In this document: positions 1 through 8,786 of the stretch, piece after piece
How positions within the stretch are numbered: position 1 is the stretch's first letter
Layout: each line of letters opens with the position of its first letter
Assembly (NCBI GenBank): GCA_036261615.1
Contig: DATAKK010000013.1
Coordinates: 17,386-81,385 of the forward strand
DNA: 64,000 nucleotides
Origin: JAJYQH01 sp036261615
GTDB lineage: Bacteria > Actinomycetota > Actinomycetes > Propionibacteriales > Propionibacteriaceae
Direction: 5' to 3'
Translations under genes and position numbers: made by a program
The notes under the pieces: model-generated
Seen by the model: only the letters and a program-made list of their open reading frames with translations
Database searches by the model: none
What the model was told of the DNA's origin: nothing

Positions 1-329
1 AGGCGGCCCGGATCGACGGCGCCGGCACCTTCCGCACCTTCTGGTCGATCGTGCTGCCGATGGCGCGCCCGGCGCTCATGACGATCATCATCCTGAGCTT
101 CCAGGGGTCGTGGAACGAGTTCAGCCACTTCCTCATCGCCACCCAGAGCCCGAGCCTGCGCACGCTCACGACGGGGGTGGCCACGCTGGCGTCCGGTGGG
201 CTGGGCGGCGGGACGCAGTACCCGCTCAAGCTCGGCGCCGCCCTGCTCATGACGGTGCCCGCCGCGATCATCTTCTTCGTCTTCCAGCGCCAGATCATGA
301 ACAACACCGGGGGTGCGGTGAAGGACTGA
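1..329 (+). CDS. Sugar ABC transporter permease, C-terminal part (cut by window start)
   Basis: This is the last third of an inner-membrane permease of the MalG/CUT1 type; the reading frame is open from base 3, so the gene begins outside the window. The visible start of the product reads AARIDGAGTFRTFWSIVLP, which is the end of the conserved EAA loop (EAA-x3-G) that contacts the transport ATPase. At least two hydrophobic helices follow. The ending (FQRQIMNNTGGAVKD) is typical for CUT1 permeases. The substrate cannot be told, since the binding protein and partner permease lie upstream of the window. Confidence 0.9.
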   Translation, partial: AARIDGAGTFRTFWSIVLPMARPALMTIIILSFQGSWNEFSHFLIATQSPSLRTLTTGVATLASGGLGGGTQYPLKLGAALLMTVPAAIIFFVFQRQIMNNTGGAVKD

Positions 330-346
330 GCGTCCCGGCGTCCGGG

Positions 347-368
347 TTGTCCACAGGGGTTGTCCACA
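347..368 (+). promoter_or_regulatory. Tandem TTGTCCACA DnaA-box-like sites
   Basis: Two exact copies of TTGTCCACA lie at 347-355 and 360-368, four bases apart, in the same orientation. This nonamer is the preferred DnaA box of high-GC actinobacteria. There are no dnaA, dnaN or gidB genes nearby, so this is not the origin. It may be a DnaA titration site or chance. Confidence 0.35.
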
Positions 369-414
369 CTGGGGAGAACTACACCGGTGTGATTTCTGTC
401 CTCTGGACAGAGAT

Positions 415-490
415 CCTGCGAAATTCGCACCACCTGCCACACCCTGCGCCCAGGAGCCGGGGTGTGGTAGGTGGCGCACGTTTCGCAGAG
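415..490. repeat. Palindromic intergenic repeat, family R4, copy 1
   Basis: The left arm (415-444) and right arm (460-490) form a long imperfect inverted repeat. One arm reads CACCACCTGCCACACCC and the other is the complement of CGCCACCTACCACACCC; the outer ends share TGCGAAA. A related element lies at 21785-21862. It sits between the permease stop and xth and could also end transcription. Confidence 0.6.
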
Positions 491-609
491 GGGCGGGGCC
501 CGGGACGCCGCTCGGGCAGCCGGACGCGGCAGGGGAGCCGGACGCGGCAGCGGAGCCGGACCCCTGTCACCCCTGTCGGCCGGGACGGCCGGTTGGGTAG
601 CCTCGCGGG

Positions 610-1470
610 GTGCGGATCGCCACGTGGAACGTCAACTCGGTGCGCCAGCGCATCCCCCGGCTGCTGCCCTGGCTGGCCGAGCGGGCGCCCGACGTCGTCT
701 GCCTGCAGGAGACCAAGGTCGGCAACGACCTGTTCGCCGACCTGCTCGGCGGCCCGCTCGCCGATCTCGGCTACGACTTCGTGAGTCACGGCCTGGCCCA
801 GTGGAACGGCGTCGCGCTGCTGTCGCGCGTCGGGCTGGACGACCCCGTCCGCGGCTTCCCTGGCGAGCCGGGCTTTCCCGACCCCGAGGCCCGCTGCGTC
901 TCGGCGGTGTGCGGCGGCGTCCGGGTGCACAGCGTCTACGTGCCCAACGGGCGCACCCTGGAGTCCGACCACTACACCTACAAGCTCGCCTGGCTGGAGG
1001 CGCTGCGCGCCCACCTGGGCACCCTGGGCAGTGACGTCATGGTGTGCGGCGACATCAACATCGCCCCCGCGGACGCCGACGTGTTCGACCCCGACGCCTA
1101 CCTCGGCCACACCCACGTGTCGGAGCCGGAACGCGAGGCCCTCGACGGCCTGCTCGCGCTCGGGCTGCACGACGTCGTGCGCGACCACTGGCCCGACGAG
1201 CGGATCTTCACCTACTGGGACTACCGGGCCGGCATGTTCCACCAGAACCTCGGCATGCGCATCGACCTCGTCCTCGCCGGGACGCCGGTGGCCGCCCGCG
1301 TCCGGGCCGCCTGGGTCGATCGCCAGGCCCGCAAGGGCACCGGTCCGAGCGACCACGCACCGGTGATCGTCGACCTCGACGAGGCTCCCGACGGGGACAT
1401 CGGTCCGGTCGTCCCGCCGCCCTCGGCTCCCGCGCCTCGCGGACGCCGGCGGCTTCCACAGGACTCGTGA
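610..1470 (+). CDS. xth: Exodeoxyribonuclease III (AP endonuclease family)
   Basis: A cytoplasmic DNA repair enzyme that cuts at abasic sites and removes 3' blocking groups. The 286-residue length is normal for ExoIII. Catalytic and metal residues are in place: N7 in TWNVNS, E34 in CLQETK, D148 and N150 in GDINIAP, and D248-H249 in SDHAPV. The start is GTG at 610; a TAGCCT box at 598-603 leaves only six bases before it, so the mRNA is probably leaderless. The tail after residue 258 (rich in Pro and Arg) is extra. It stands alone, with a non-homologous permease downstream. Confidence 0.95.
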   Translation: MRIATWNVNSVRQRIPRLLPWLAERAPDVVCLQETKVGNDLFADLLGGPLADLGYDFVSHGLAQWNGVALLSRVGLDDPVRGFPGEPGFPDPEARCVSAVCGGVRVHSVYVPNGRTLESDHYTYKLAWLEALRAHLGTLGSDVMVCGDINIAPADADVFDPDAYLGHTHVSEPEREALDGLLALGLHDVVRDHWPDERIFTYWDYRAGMFHQNLGMRIDLVLAGTPVAARVRAAWVDRQARKGTGPSDHAPVIVDLDEAPDGDIGPVVPPPSAPAPRGRRRLPQDS

Positions 1471-1574
1471 CCAGGGCCGCCGGTCCGCACGCGTGGAAGG
1501 ATGCGGGGCGAACACCCCCAGCGAACTTCCACCGACCGGCGTCCGAACGGTCGGGTGGGCCGAGAGGCTCGACG

Positions 1575-4235
1575 ATGAACTCCTTCTCCCTGGCGTGGCG
1601 CGAGGTGCGGCTGCACCCGTCGCGGTTCCTCGCCATGCTGGCGGCCCTCGTGCTGTCGGTGGGGTTCCTCGCCGCGATCCAGGTGTACACCGCGACCGAG
1701 GCGGACGCCGCCCAGGCGCGGGCCGCGCTGTGGGCCAGCCGGGCCGACGTGGTCGTCGAGACCCACCTGTGGCACTGGCCCGACGCCCGCTACGACCGGG
1801 ACACCTCGCTCGCGGACGCCGAGAGCCTGCTCGACCAGGATCCCGACGTGGCCTACCACGAGCGGTTCAGCCGGCTGGCGGCCCGGCTGAGCAACGGCAG
1901 CACGCTCACCGGCGTCATGCTCAACTCCGTCGTTACCCACCCAGGCCTCCAGTGGTACCCGGTGACTGAGGGCCGCGCACCGCGCACCACCCGCGAGATC
2001 ATGCTCACCACCGAGACCGCCCGGCAGCTGGGGGTGGGACTCGGCGACGTCGTGCACCTCGACGTCGTCCGCGGGGGTGCGATGACCGTCGTCGGGCTCA
2101 CCGACCAGCGCGGAGACGCCACCCCGCCCGCCTACGTCACCTACGGGCTGCTCCTCGAGGCCGACAAGCAGTTCCCGACGCCCAACTACGACATCGTCGC
2201 CGACCCCGCCGCCAAGCTCGACCAGACGCCCTACTCGTCGGGCGACGGCATCGGGATCGTCATCCTCGTCAAGGCCAAGGACCCCGGCACCGCGGGCACC
2301 CTCGCCGAGCGGATGCGCGAGCTGTTCCTCCGCAAGATCGTGCTGCACGCCGACCCCAAGAGCGCGGCCGAGGTGCGGCAGGAGGCGACGGCGTCCGGTC
2401 TCGGGGGTACCGGCTGGCTGGGGTCGCTGACCACCGCGACCGCGGCCATGTCGCTCGTCGTCGGCGCGATCACGGTGGCCACCACCTTCGGCATCCTCAT
2501 CGCCCAGCGCCGCCGGCAGATCGGCCTGCTCCGGGCGGTGGGGGCCTCGAAGGGCCAGATCGCCCGCTGGTTCCTCGTCGAGGCGGCGCTGCTCGGCGTC
2601 GTCGGCGCGCTCGTCGGGACGCCGGCCGGCATCGGCACGGCCGCGCTCATCTGCTGGCTCGGCACCCACTCGATCGGCTACGGCCTGGTCGTGCCGTGGG
2701 CCCGGCTGGCGGTGATCGCGGCCGCCGGCGTCCTCGCCGCCGTCGTGGCCGCCCTCGTGCCCGCGCGCGAGGCCACCCGGGTGTCGCCGCTGGAGGCACT
2801 CAACCAGGCGGCGACCCGCGGCCCCTCCCGCGGCGGTCGCCTCCGGCACCGCGTGGCCACGGCCGGGGCGGTGGCGCTGGGCGCCGCGGCCATGGTGGCG
2901 GCCCTGGTCGCCGGTTCGCGGACGCCGACCGGCGTCCGGATCGCCCTCGTCGTGGCCGGCGCGCTGGCCGTCACCGTCGGCCTGCTGGCGGCGGCGCCGC
3001 TGTACCTCCCGCCGGTGATGCGGGTGCTCGCCCGCGCCGCGCGGAGGCATCCGGTCGTCGAGCTCGCGGCGTCCAACGCCGCCCGCAACCCGGTGCGTTC
3101 GGGCGCGACGTCGGCCTCGCTCATGCTCGCCGTCGGGCTGATCGTCACGGTGATCGTCGGTACGGCGGTGGGCAGCGCCGGGGCGATGGCCCATCTCCGC
3201 GAGCGCTACCCCGTCGACGTGAGCCTCCAGGCGGCGATCCAGGAGCCCGAACCGGTCGACATGGCCTTCGGCCGGTCGCCGATCAGCAACCGGGACGCCA
3301 ACGGCATGCTCGTCGGCTTCTCGGCGGACGCGCTCGGCCTCGTCCGCTCGACGCCCGGGGTCGCGGCCGCGGGGGAGTTCCTCACCTCGGAGCCGCTCTC
3401 CATCATCGCCGGGCCGGGCCTCAACGGGGTGTTTCCGGTCATGGCCCTCGTGCCCGCGGCCGAGCCCCTCCTCTCCAGCCCGGTGACCCTCACCGACGGC
3501 GAGGTCGGCCTGCCCACCGAGGTGATGCACGCGCTCAAGGTCTCCCCGGGGGCGACCGTGACCCTGCAACCGCTGGTCGGCAACGAGGTCGACCTGCACG
3601 TCGTCGAGAGCAACATCGGCCCGGCGCTCGCGGTGGTGACGCCGGCGACGCTGGCCCGGATCGGCGTCCACACCAAGCCCGGGCTCATCCTCACCCGGCT
3701 CGACGGCAGCAGGCCGGCCGCCACCGTGCTCGACAACCTCTCCGCCCGGCTGATCCCCGAGAACTCCGGCCTCGACGTGAGCGGCAGCGTCCAGCAGCAG
3801 GAGAACCTGCGCCGCGTCATCGACGGCGCCCGGCGGATCCTCATCGGCCTGCTCTCGGTGGTGGCCGTGGTGGCGATGGTAGGGGTCGGCAACACGCTGG
3901 GCCTGTCGGTCATCGAGCGCACCCGCGAGTCGGCGCTGCTCCGCGCCCTGGGTCTCGGACGCCGCTCACTGCGGCTCATGCTGCTCGTCGAGGCGGTGGC
4001 GCTCAGCGTGGTCGCGCTCGTCCTCGGCGGTCTGGCCGGGGCTTGGTTCGGCTGGGCGGGCGCCGCCGTGGTCCTGCGTGAGGTGGGCGCACCGCCGACG
4101 CCGCTCATCGTGCCGTGGATCCCGATCGCGCTGGCGGGGCTCGCCGTGGTGGTCGCGGGCGCCGCGGCGTCCGTGCTGCCCGGCCGGGCAGCCGCACGGG
4201 CCACGCCGATCGAGGCGCTGGCCGACCTCGGCTGA
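1575..4235 (+). CDS. FtsX-type ABC transporter permease (two FtsX domains)
   Basis: An 886-residue membrane protein of the MacB/LolC type. An N-terminal helix (about residues 15-38) is followed by a large extracytoplasmic domain, then a three-helix FtsX domain (about 290-405) that ends in VPAREATRVSPLEALN. A second half repeats this plan and ends in LPGRAAARATPIEALADL. Such proteins work with a LolD/MacB-like ATPase in lipoprotein, peptide or cell-envelope stress export. No such ATPase gene is next to it here, which is unusual. ATG at 1575 was chosen because the envelope-type N terminus begins there; the frame is open much further upstream but crosses xth. Confidence 0.9.
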   Translation: MNSFSLAWREVRLHPSRFLAMLAALVLSVGFLAAIQVYTATEADAAQARAALWASRADVVVETHLWHWPDARYDRDTSLADAESLLDQDPDVAYHERFSRLAARLSNGSTLTGVMLNSVVTHPGLQWYPVTEGRAPRTTREIMLTTETARQLGVGLGDVVHLDVVRGGAMTVVGLTDQRGDATPPAYVTYGLLLEADKQFPTPNYDIVADPAAKLDQTPYSSGDGIGIVILVKAKDPGTAGTLAERMRELFLRKIVLHADPKSAAEVRQEATASGLGGTGWLGSLTTATAAMSLVVGAITVATTFGILIAQRRRQIGLLRAVGASKGQIARWFLVEAALLGVVGALVGTPAGIGTAALICWLGTHSIGYGLVVPWARLAVIAAAGVLAAVVAALVPAREATRVSPLEALNQAATRGPSRGGRLRHRVATAGAVALGAAAMVAALVAGSRTPTGVRIALVVAGALAVTVGLLAAAPLYLPPVMRVLARAARRHPVVELAASNAARNPVRSGATSASLMLAVGLIVTVIVGTAVGSAGAMAHLRERYPVDVSLQAAIQEPEPVDMAFGRSPISNRDANGMLVGFSADALGLVRSTPGVAAAGEFLTSEPLSIIAGPGLNGVFPVMALVPAAEPLLSSPVTLTDGEVGLPTEVMHALKVSPGATVTLQPLVGNEVDLHVVESNIGPALAVVTPATLARIGVHTKPGLILTRLDGSRPAATVLDNLSARLIPENSGLDVSGSVQQQENLRRVIDGARRILIGLLSVVAVVAMVGVGNTLGLSVIERTRESALLRALGLGRRSLRLMLLVEAVALSVVALVLGGLAGAWFGWAGAAVVLREVGAPPTPLIVPWIPIALAGLAVVVAGAAASVLPGRAAARATPIEALADLG

Positions 4236-4242
4236 CCGGGCG

Positions 4243-6180
4243 CTACAGCTGCAACTGCTCGCCCATGACGACCGTGCGGTCGGAGGGCAGGTGGTAGACC
4301 TGCGGCGGGTCGGCCTTGATATGGCTGAGCCACACGTAGATGGAGTCGGCGAGGGCGCCCAGGCCCTGCCGTGCCGGGTCGCGGCGCACGTCGAGCAGTG
4401 ACAGGAAGTAGAACGCCTTCTCGCAGTCGAGTCCCAGCTCCGGACGCTGGGCGGCGGCGTTCGCCAGCGCCTTGGGCACGTCCTGGGAGTCGTTGAAGCC
4501 GACCCGCACGGTGATCTGGGTGATGCCGTCCTCGGCGTTCCCGAGGTCGTCCACCGTCACCCGGTCGACGTGCCGGATGTGCGGAACGTTCTCGGTGATG
4601 ATCGTCACCATCACCACCTGTTCGTGCACGACGTGGTTGAACTCGACGTTGGACCGCAGGGCGAGCGGCGTGGTGCCGACGGTCGGGTGCGGGAACACGG
4701 CCAGGCCCGGGATCCGCTGGTAGCGGCCGCTGTGCACGATGTCGAGGAAGTGGCGGATGGTGCCCTCGCGACGGATCCGGGCGATCCGTTGCCGGCGTGC
4801 CCCACTGCGCCAGATGAGCATGATCGAGGTGGCGATGAACGCGATGACCAGCGGCAGCCAGCCGCCGCTGACGATCTTCAGCAGGTTCGCGCCGAAGAAC
4901 AGCACCTCGAGGCCACCGATGACCACCGCGATCGCGACGCAGACCCCCCACGACCAGTTCCACACCCGCTTGGCCAGGAGCAGGAACAGTGAGGTGGTCA
5001 GCAGGAGCGTGCCGGTGACGGCGAGGCCGTAGGCGGTGGCCAGGCGGGCGGAGCTGCGGAAGATCGAGATGAGCAGCAGCACGCCCACGAAGAGGATCCA
5101 GTTCATCGCCGGCAGGTAGATCTGCCCTGCCTCGGACGACGAGGTGTGCTTGAGCTTCAGTCTGGGGAACAGGCCGAGCCGCATCGCCTGATACGCCACC
5201 GAGTAGGTGCCCGAGATGACGGCCTGGGAGGCGATGACGGTGGCCATCGTGCTGAGAACCACGAGGGGGAGGGTCGCCCAGCCCGGTGCCATGAGGAAGA
5301 AGGGGTTGACGGCCGTGCTCGGCTCGGTGAGGATCATCGCCGCCTGGCCGAGGTAGTTGATCATCAGCGCGGGGAAGACGAGCGCGAACCAGGCGAGCTT
5401 GATCGGACGGGGGCCGAGGTGGCCCATGTCGGCGTAGAGAGCCTCCGCGCCGGTGATCGTCAGCACGACCGCGCCCATGGACACGAAGGCGATGAGCGGG
5501 CGGTCGAGGATGAACAGCACCGCGTAGTGGGGCGAGATCGACGTGAGGATCATCGGGTAGGCGACGATGTGCGGCAGGCCGAGCAGGGCGAGGACGACGA
5601 ACCACAGCACCATCACCGGGCCGAAGGCGCGCCCGACGATGTGCGTGCCCCAGCGCTGAATGATGAACAGGGCTGTGAGGATCACCACCGAGATCGGCAG
5701 CACGAACTCCTGCAGGGCGTTGTCCTCGACGGCGATGCCCTCGATCGCCGACATCACCGAGATGGCCGGGGTGATGAGGCTGTCGCCGAAGAACAGGGCC
5801 GCGCCGAGGATGCCCATCATGGTCGCGATGGCGAGCTCGCGCGGCCGCCGCTTGAGCGAGGCGCGCAGCTTCGCGGTGAGGGCGAGGATGCCCCCCTCGC
5901 CCTCGTTGTCGGCGCGCATGACCAGGGCCACGTACTTGACCGAGACGACGAGGGTCACCGACCAGAACACCAGTGACAGGACGCCGTAGACGTCACCGTG
6001 GGTGGCGGCGACTCGATTGTTGTCGAGGCTGAACACCGTCTGCAGCGAGTACAACGGGCTGGTGCCGATGTCGCCGAACACCACCCCGACGGCCGTCAGG
6101 GCGAGCGCCAGCAGCGACTCACGGTGGGGCTGCGCGGTCTGCTGCGCCACGGTGTCGGCACTCGCCGGAACTTGTGTCAC
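4243..6180 (-). CDS. kup: KUP family potassium uptake protein
   Basis: A 645-residue K+/H+ symporter with about 12 membrane helices in the first 440 residues and a soluble C-terminal part. The family mark GVVFGDIGTSPLYS lies near residues 32-45, followed by the conserved acidic stretch NEGEGG. The start is GTG at 6180. Its 3' end faces the FtsX permease with only seven bases between the stop codons. Upstream, a strong hairpin (6308-6332) separates it from the sugar-transport promoter; Kup genes are often controlled by c-di-AMP riboswitches, but that motif was not convincingly seen. Confidence 0.96.
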   Translation of the reverse strand: MTQVPASADTVAQQTAQPHRESLLALALTAVGVVFGDIGTSPLYSLQTVFSLDNNRVAATHGDVYGVLSLVFWSVTLVVSVKYVALVMRADNEGEGGILALTAKLRASLKRRPRELAIATMMGILGAALFFGDSLITPAISVMSAIEGIAVEDNALQEFVLPISVVILTALFIIQRWGTHIVGRAFGPVMVLWFVVLALLGLPHIVAYPMILTSISPHYAVLFILDRPLIAFVSMGAVVLTITGAEALYADMGHLGPRPIKLAWFALVFPALMINYLGQAAMILTEPSTAVNPFFLMAPGWATLPLVVLSTMATVIASQAVISGTYSVAYQAMRLGLFPRLKLKHTSSSEAGQIYLPAMNWILFVGVLLLISIFRSSARLATAYGLAVTGTLLLTTSLFLLLAKRVWNWSWGVCVAIAVVIGGLEVLFFGANLLKIVSGGWLPLVIAFIATSIMLIWRSGARRQRIARIRREGTIRHFLDIVHSGRYQRIPGLAVFPHPTVGTTPLALRSNVEFNHVVHEQVVMVTIITENVPHIRHVDRVTVDDLGNAEDGITQITVRVGFNDSQDVPKALANAAAQRPELGLDCEKAFYFLSLLDVRRDPARQGLGALADSIYVWLSHIKADPPQVYHLPSDRTVVMGEQLQL

Positions 6181-6307
6181 GGACCACTAGCGTGCACCCC
6201 TACCTCCGGGCATGCAACGTCAGCCCACCCCTCCGGTGCCGCAACTCCCGTGCCACGAGGGGCGACGGGCAGCCAGGAAGAACCCCGCCGGCAGGCCAGG
6301 TTCGGGT

Positions 6308-6332
6308 CCCTGCGGCCCGCCGTGCCGCAGGG
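6308..6332. other. GC-rich hairpin between divergent genes
   Basis: CCCTGCGGC (6308-6316) and GCCGCAGGG (6324-6332) form a perfect 9-bp stem with a 7-base loop. It falls in the 310-base gap between kup and the binding protein. On the minus strand it would lie in a kup leader; on the plus strand it is upstream of the sugar operators. Function unknown. Confidence 0.5.
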
Positions 6333-6373
6333 CCGCCGATCGTCCCCGTCATGCATAGCAGTCAGCGGTCTGG

Positions 6374-6390
6374 TTTGCAACGGATGCATA
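6374..6390 (+). promoter_or_regulatory. LacI-type operator O1
   Basis: The 17-mer TTTGCAACGGATGCATA matches the shared operator TTTGCAACGGNNGCAAA except at its right end. It is 34 bp upstream of O2, a spacing suited to two repressor dimers on one DNA face or a short loop. Confidence 0.65.
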
Positions 6391-6407
6391 ACAGCTTGGG
6401 TCTCGTC

Positions 6408-6424
6408 TTTGCAACGGAAGCAAA
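6408..6424 (+). promoter_or_regulatory. LacI-type operator O2
   Basis: TTTGCAACGGAAGCAAA is the best copy of the local operator, with TTTGC and GCAAA arms seven bases apart. It covers the predicted -35 box of the binding-protein promoter, so a bound repressor would block RNA polymerase. Confidence 0.75.
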
Positions 6425-6436
6425 GTGCAGTAGCGT
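6408..6436 (+). promoter_or_regulatory. Promoter of the sugar-transport operon
   Basis: A -35 like TTTGCA (6408-6413), a 17-base spacer and a -10 TAGCGT (6431-6436) fit a sigma-70-type promoter driving the gene at 6491. The surrounding stretch is AT-richer than the rest of the window. Confidence 0.5.
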
Positions 6437-6490
6437 CGCCGTGGTTCTGCCAAAACTTCCGCCCTCGCGCCCCGAACGAAGGAGTTCACC

Positions 6491-7855
6491 GTGTCTGCTC
6501 GCCTCACCCCGTCCAGGCTGTCCGACGCCGCATTCTCGCGACGCGGACTGTTGACCGGCGCCGTCGGCGTCACCAGCCTCGCCGCGCTCTCCGCCTGCGG
6601 CGGCTCCAGCACCGCCCCGCAGGGGGGCAGCGTGCCGTCCGCCAGCGCCGGCGGCACCGCCTACACCGGCCCGAAGGTCACCGTGAGCTTCTGGTGCGGG
6701 TGGACGGGCGCGGACGGCGACGTCGCGAAGAAGATGATCAACGAGTTCAACGCCGCCACGTCGAACATCACGGTGAACATGAACGTGATGCAGTGGGCCG
6801 ACTTCTTCACCAAGCTGCCCGCCGCCGTCTCCACGAGCTCGGGCCCCGACGTCGCGGTGATGCACATCGACGACATCCCCACCCAGGCCGCCCAGCAGGT
6901 CATCGTCCCCATCGACGAGATCGCCACCGCCCTCAACCTGCAGTCGAGCGACTTCGCCCCGGCCGTCTGGAACGGCGGCATGTACAACGGCAAGCGCTAC
7001 GGCATCCCGATCGACGTCCACGACCTCGGCCTGTACGTCAACCAGTCGGTGATGGAGAAGGCTGGGCTCGACCCGACCAAGCCGCCGACCGACGAGAACA
7101 GCTACATGGACGCGCTCGACAAGATCAAGAGCAAGGCGGGCATCCAGGGCAGCTGGGTCAGCCCGTTCCAGTTCACCGGCGGCTTCATGTTCCAGTCGCT
7201 GCTGTGGCAGTTCGGCGGCGACCTCTACGACAGCAGCACCACCAATGCGACGTGGAACTCGGACGCCGGCCACAAGGCGCTCTCGTGGATGGTCGGCCTC
7301 ATCTCCCAGGGCTACAGCCCGAAGAACGTCGCCCAGGACGCCGACTACATCGCCCTCAAGAACGCCAAGAACGCCTTCAACTGGCAGGGCATCTGGCAGG
7401 TCAACGACGCGACGACGCTGAGCACCACGAAGATCACCACGGCGCGGCTGCCGAAGATCGGCACCCAGCGCGGCGTGTGGGGCAACTCCCACCAGTTCGT
7501 CCTGCCGAAGACGACCGGCCAGGACCAGAACACCGCCCTCGCCGCCCGCTACTTCATCAACTGGTTCACCCAGCACGAGAGCGAGTGGGCGACCTCGGCC
7601 AAGGTGCCGGCGTCCAACAAGCTCGCGCAGTCGTCGGACTTCACCAAGCTCACCAAGCTGCAGTCGTTCGCGGCGGACGTCCCCGACGTGCACTTCCCGC
7701 CCGCCGTGGCCGGCATCGGTGACGCGACGGCGAAGCTGTACGACGCGATCCAGGCCGCGGTGCTCGGCAAGCAGAGTGTCGACCAGGCGCTGTCGACCTC
7801 GGCGCAGGCCGCGACCAAGGTGCTGGCCGACAACAAGAAGAAGTACGGTGCCTGA
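6491..7855 (+). CDS. Sugar ABC transporter substrate-binding lipoprotein
   Basis: A 454-residue extracytoplasmic binding protein (family 1, CUT1) that captures an oligosaccharide. The N terminus has a twin-arginine signal (SRRGLL, R17-R18) joined to a lipobox LSAC with the lipid-bearing C36, so it is exported folded and anchored to the membrane. The GTG start at 6491 is preceded by AAGGAG at about 6479-6484. It heads an operon with two permeases and a GH43 lipoprotein, under operators O1 and O2, so its ligand is probably the product of the GH43 and GH2 enzymes of the locus. Confidence 0.93.
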   Translation: MSARLTPSRLSDAAFSRRGLLTGAVGVTSLAALSACGGSSTAPQGGSVPSASAGGTAYTGPKVTVSFWCGWTGADGDVAKKMINEFNAATSNITVNMNVMQWADFFTKLPAAVSTSSGPDVAVMHIDDIPTQAAQQVIVPIDEIATALNLQSSDFAPAVWNGGMYNGKRYGIPIDVHDLGLYVNQSVMEKAGLDPTKPPTDENSYMDALDKIKSKAGIQGSWVSPFQFTGGFMFQSLLWQFGGDLYDSSTTNATWNSDAGHKALSWMVGLISQGYSPKNVAQDADYIALKNAKNAFNWQGIWQVNDATTLSTTKITTARLPKIGTQRGVWGNSHQFVLPKTTGQDQNTALAARYFINWFTQHESEWATSAKVPASNKLAQSSDFTKLTKLQSFAADVPDVHFPPAVAGIGDATAKLYDAIQAAVLGKQSVDQALSTSAQAATKVLADNKKKYGA

Positions 7856-7862
7856 GGCCCTC

Positions 7863-8786
7863 GTGACCGCCGCCCCGCCCGTCGCCTCCCGGCGCGGGCG
7901 GGGTCCCCGCCGGCGCCTGACGCCCTGGCTGTTCCTCCTGCCGTTCGGCGTGCTGTTCGTCGGGTTCGTGCTGGGCCCGGCGCTCTACGGCATCTGGGTG
8001 AGCCTGCACGACTACGACTACCTGCTGCCGCACCAGCCGTGGAACGGCCTCGGGAACTACCAGAGCCTGTTCGACCCGTCCTCGCGGGACTACTCCGACT
8101 TCTGGCGCTCGATGCGGGCCACGGGCATCTTCACCGTGGCCAGCGTGCCGTTCCTCGTGGTGATCCCGCTGCTCATCGCGCTGCTGCTCAACCGCAGGTT
8201 CCCGGGGCGCACGTTCTTCCGCGCGGTGTTCTTCGCGCCCTACGTGCTCGGCGTCGCGGTGGTCGGTGTGCTGTTCCGCTTCCTGCTCGACCCGAACATC
8301 GGCATGCTGAACTACTACCTCGGCAGGCTCGGGATCGCGCACAACATCCCGTGGACGACGCAGGTGCCGTGGGCGTGGATCTCCCTCGTCGGCATGACCG
8401 TGTGGTGGACCCTCGGCTTCAACGCGATCATCTTCCTCGCCGGGCTGCAGGACATCTCGCCCGAGTACTACGAGGCCGCCCAGGTCGACGGCGCGTCGAC
8501 GTGGCAGCGCTTCGTGCACGTCACCCTGCCCGGCCTGCGTCCGGTGCTGCTGTTCGTGCTCACCATGACGATCCTCGCCTCGGCCAACGTGTTCGGCCAG
8601 CCGTTCCTGGTCACCCAGGGGGCGCCGGCCAACGAGACGAGGTCGGCGATCATGTACATCGCCAACGTGGGCATGAGCCAGTACCGCCAGGGGGCCGCGG
8701 CCGCCATGAGCTACCTGCTGGCCGCGATCCTCATCGGCATCAGCCTGCTCAACTTCCGGCTGTTCCGGTCCCAGGAGGAGTCATGA
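7863..8786 (+). CDS. Sugar ABC transporter permease (MalF-like)
   Basis: A CUT1 permease of about 307 residues with six predicted helices. The EAA loop reads YYEAAQVDGASTWQRFVHVTLP, here as the part EAAQVDGASTWQRF near residues 202-215. GTG at 7863 was chosen because GAGG sits five bases upstream; an in-frame GTG at 7848, overlapping the end of the binding-protein gene, is possible. The stop overlaps the next start (ATGA), so the two permeases are made together as the two halves of one membrane channel. Confidence 0.92.
   Translation: MTAAPPVASRRGRGPRRRLTPWLFLLPFGVLFVGFVLGPALYGIWVSLHDYDYLLPHQPWNGLGNYQSLFDPSSRDYSDFWRSMRATGIFTVASVPFLVVIPLLIALLLNRRFPGRTFFRAVFFAPYVLGVAVVGVLFRFLLDPNIGMLNYYLGRLGIAHNIPWTTQVPWAWISLVGMTVWWTLGFNAIIFLAGLQDISPEYYEAAQVDGASTWQRFVHVTLPGLRPVLLFVLTMTILASANVFGQPFLVTQGAPANETRSAIMYIANVGMSQYRQGAAAAMSYLLAAILIGISLLNFRLFRSQEES

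Noticed and set aside
379..5605. Very long open frames antisense to real genes, such as 379-1515, 1221-3671 and 3206-5605 on the minus strand
   Set aside because: They oppose well-recognised proteins, are rich in Arg, Pro, Ala and His as expected from GC-rich shadows, and show no family motifs.
6181..6370. c-di-AMP (ydaO-type) riboswitch before kup
   Set aside because: Kup genes often have one, and the leader is long and structured, but the conserved blocks of the motif could not be matched; only a strong hairpin was kept.
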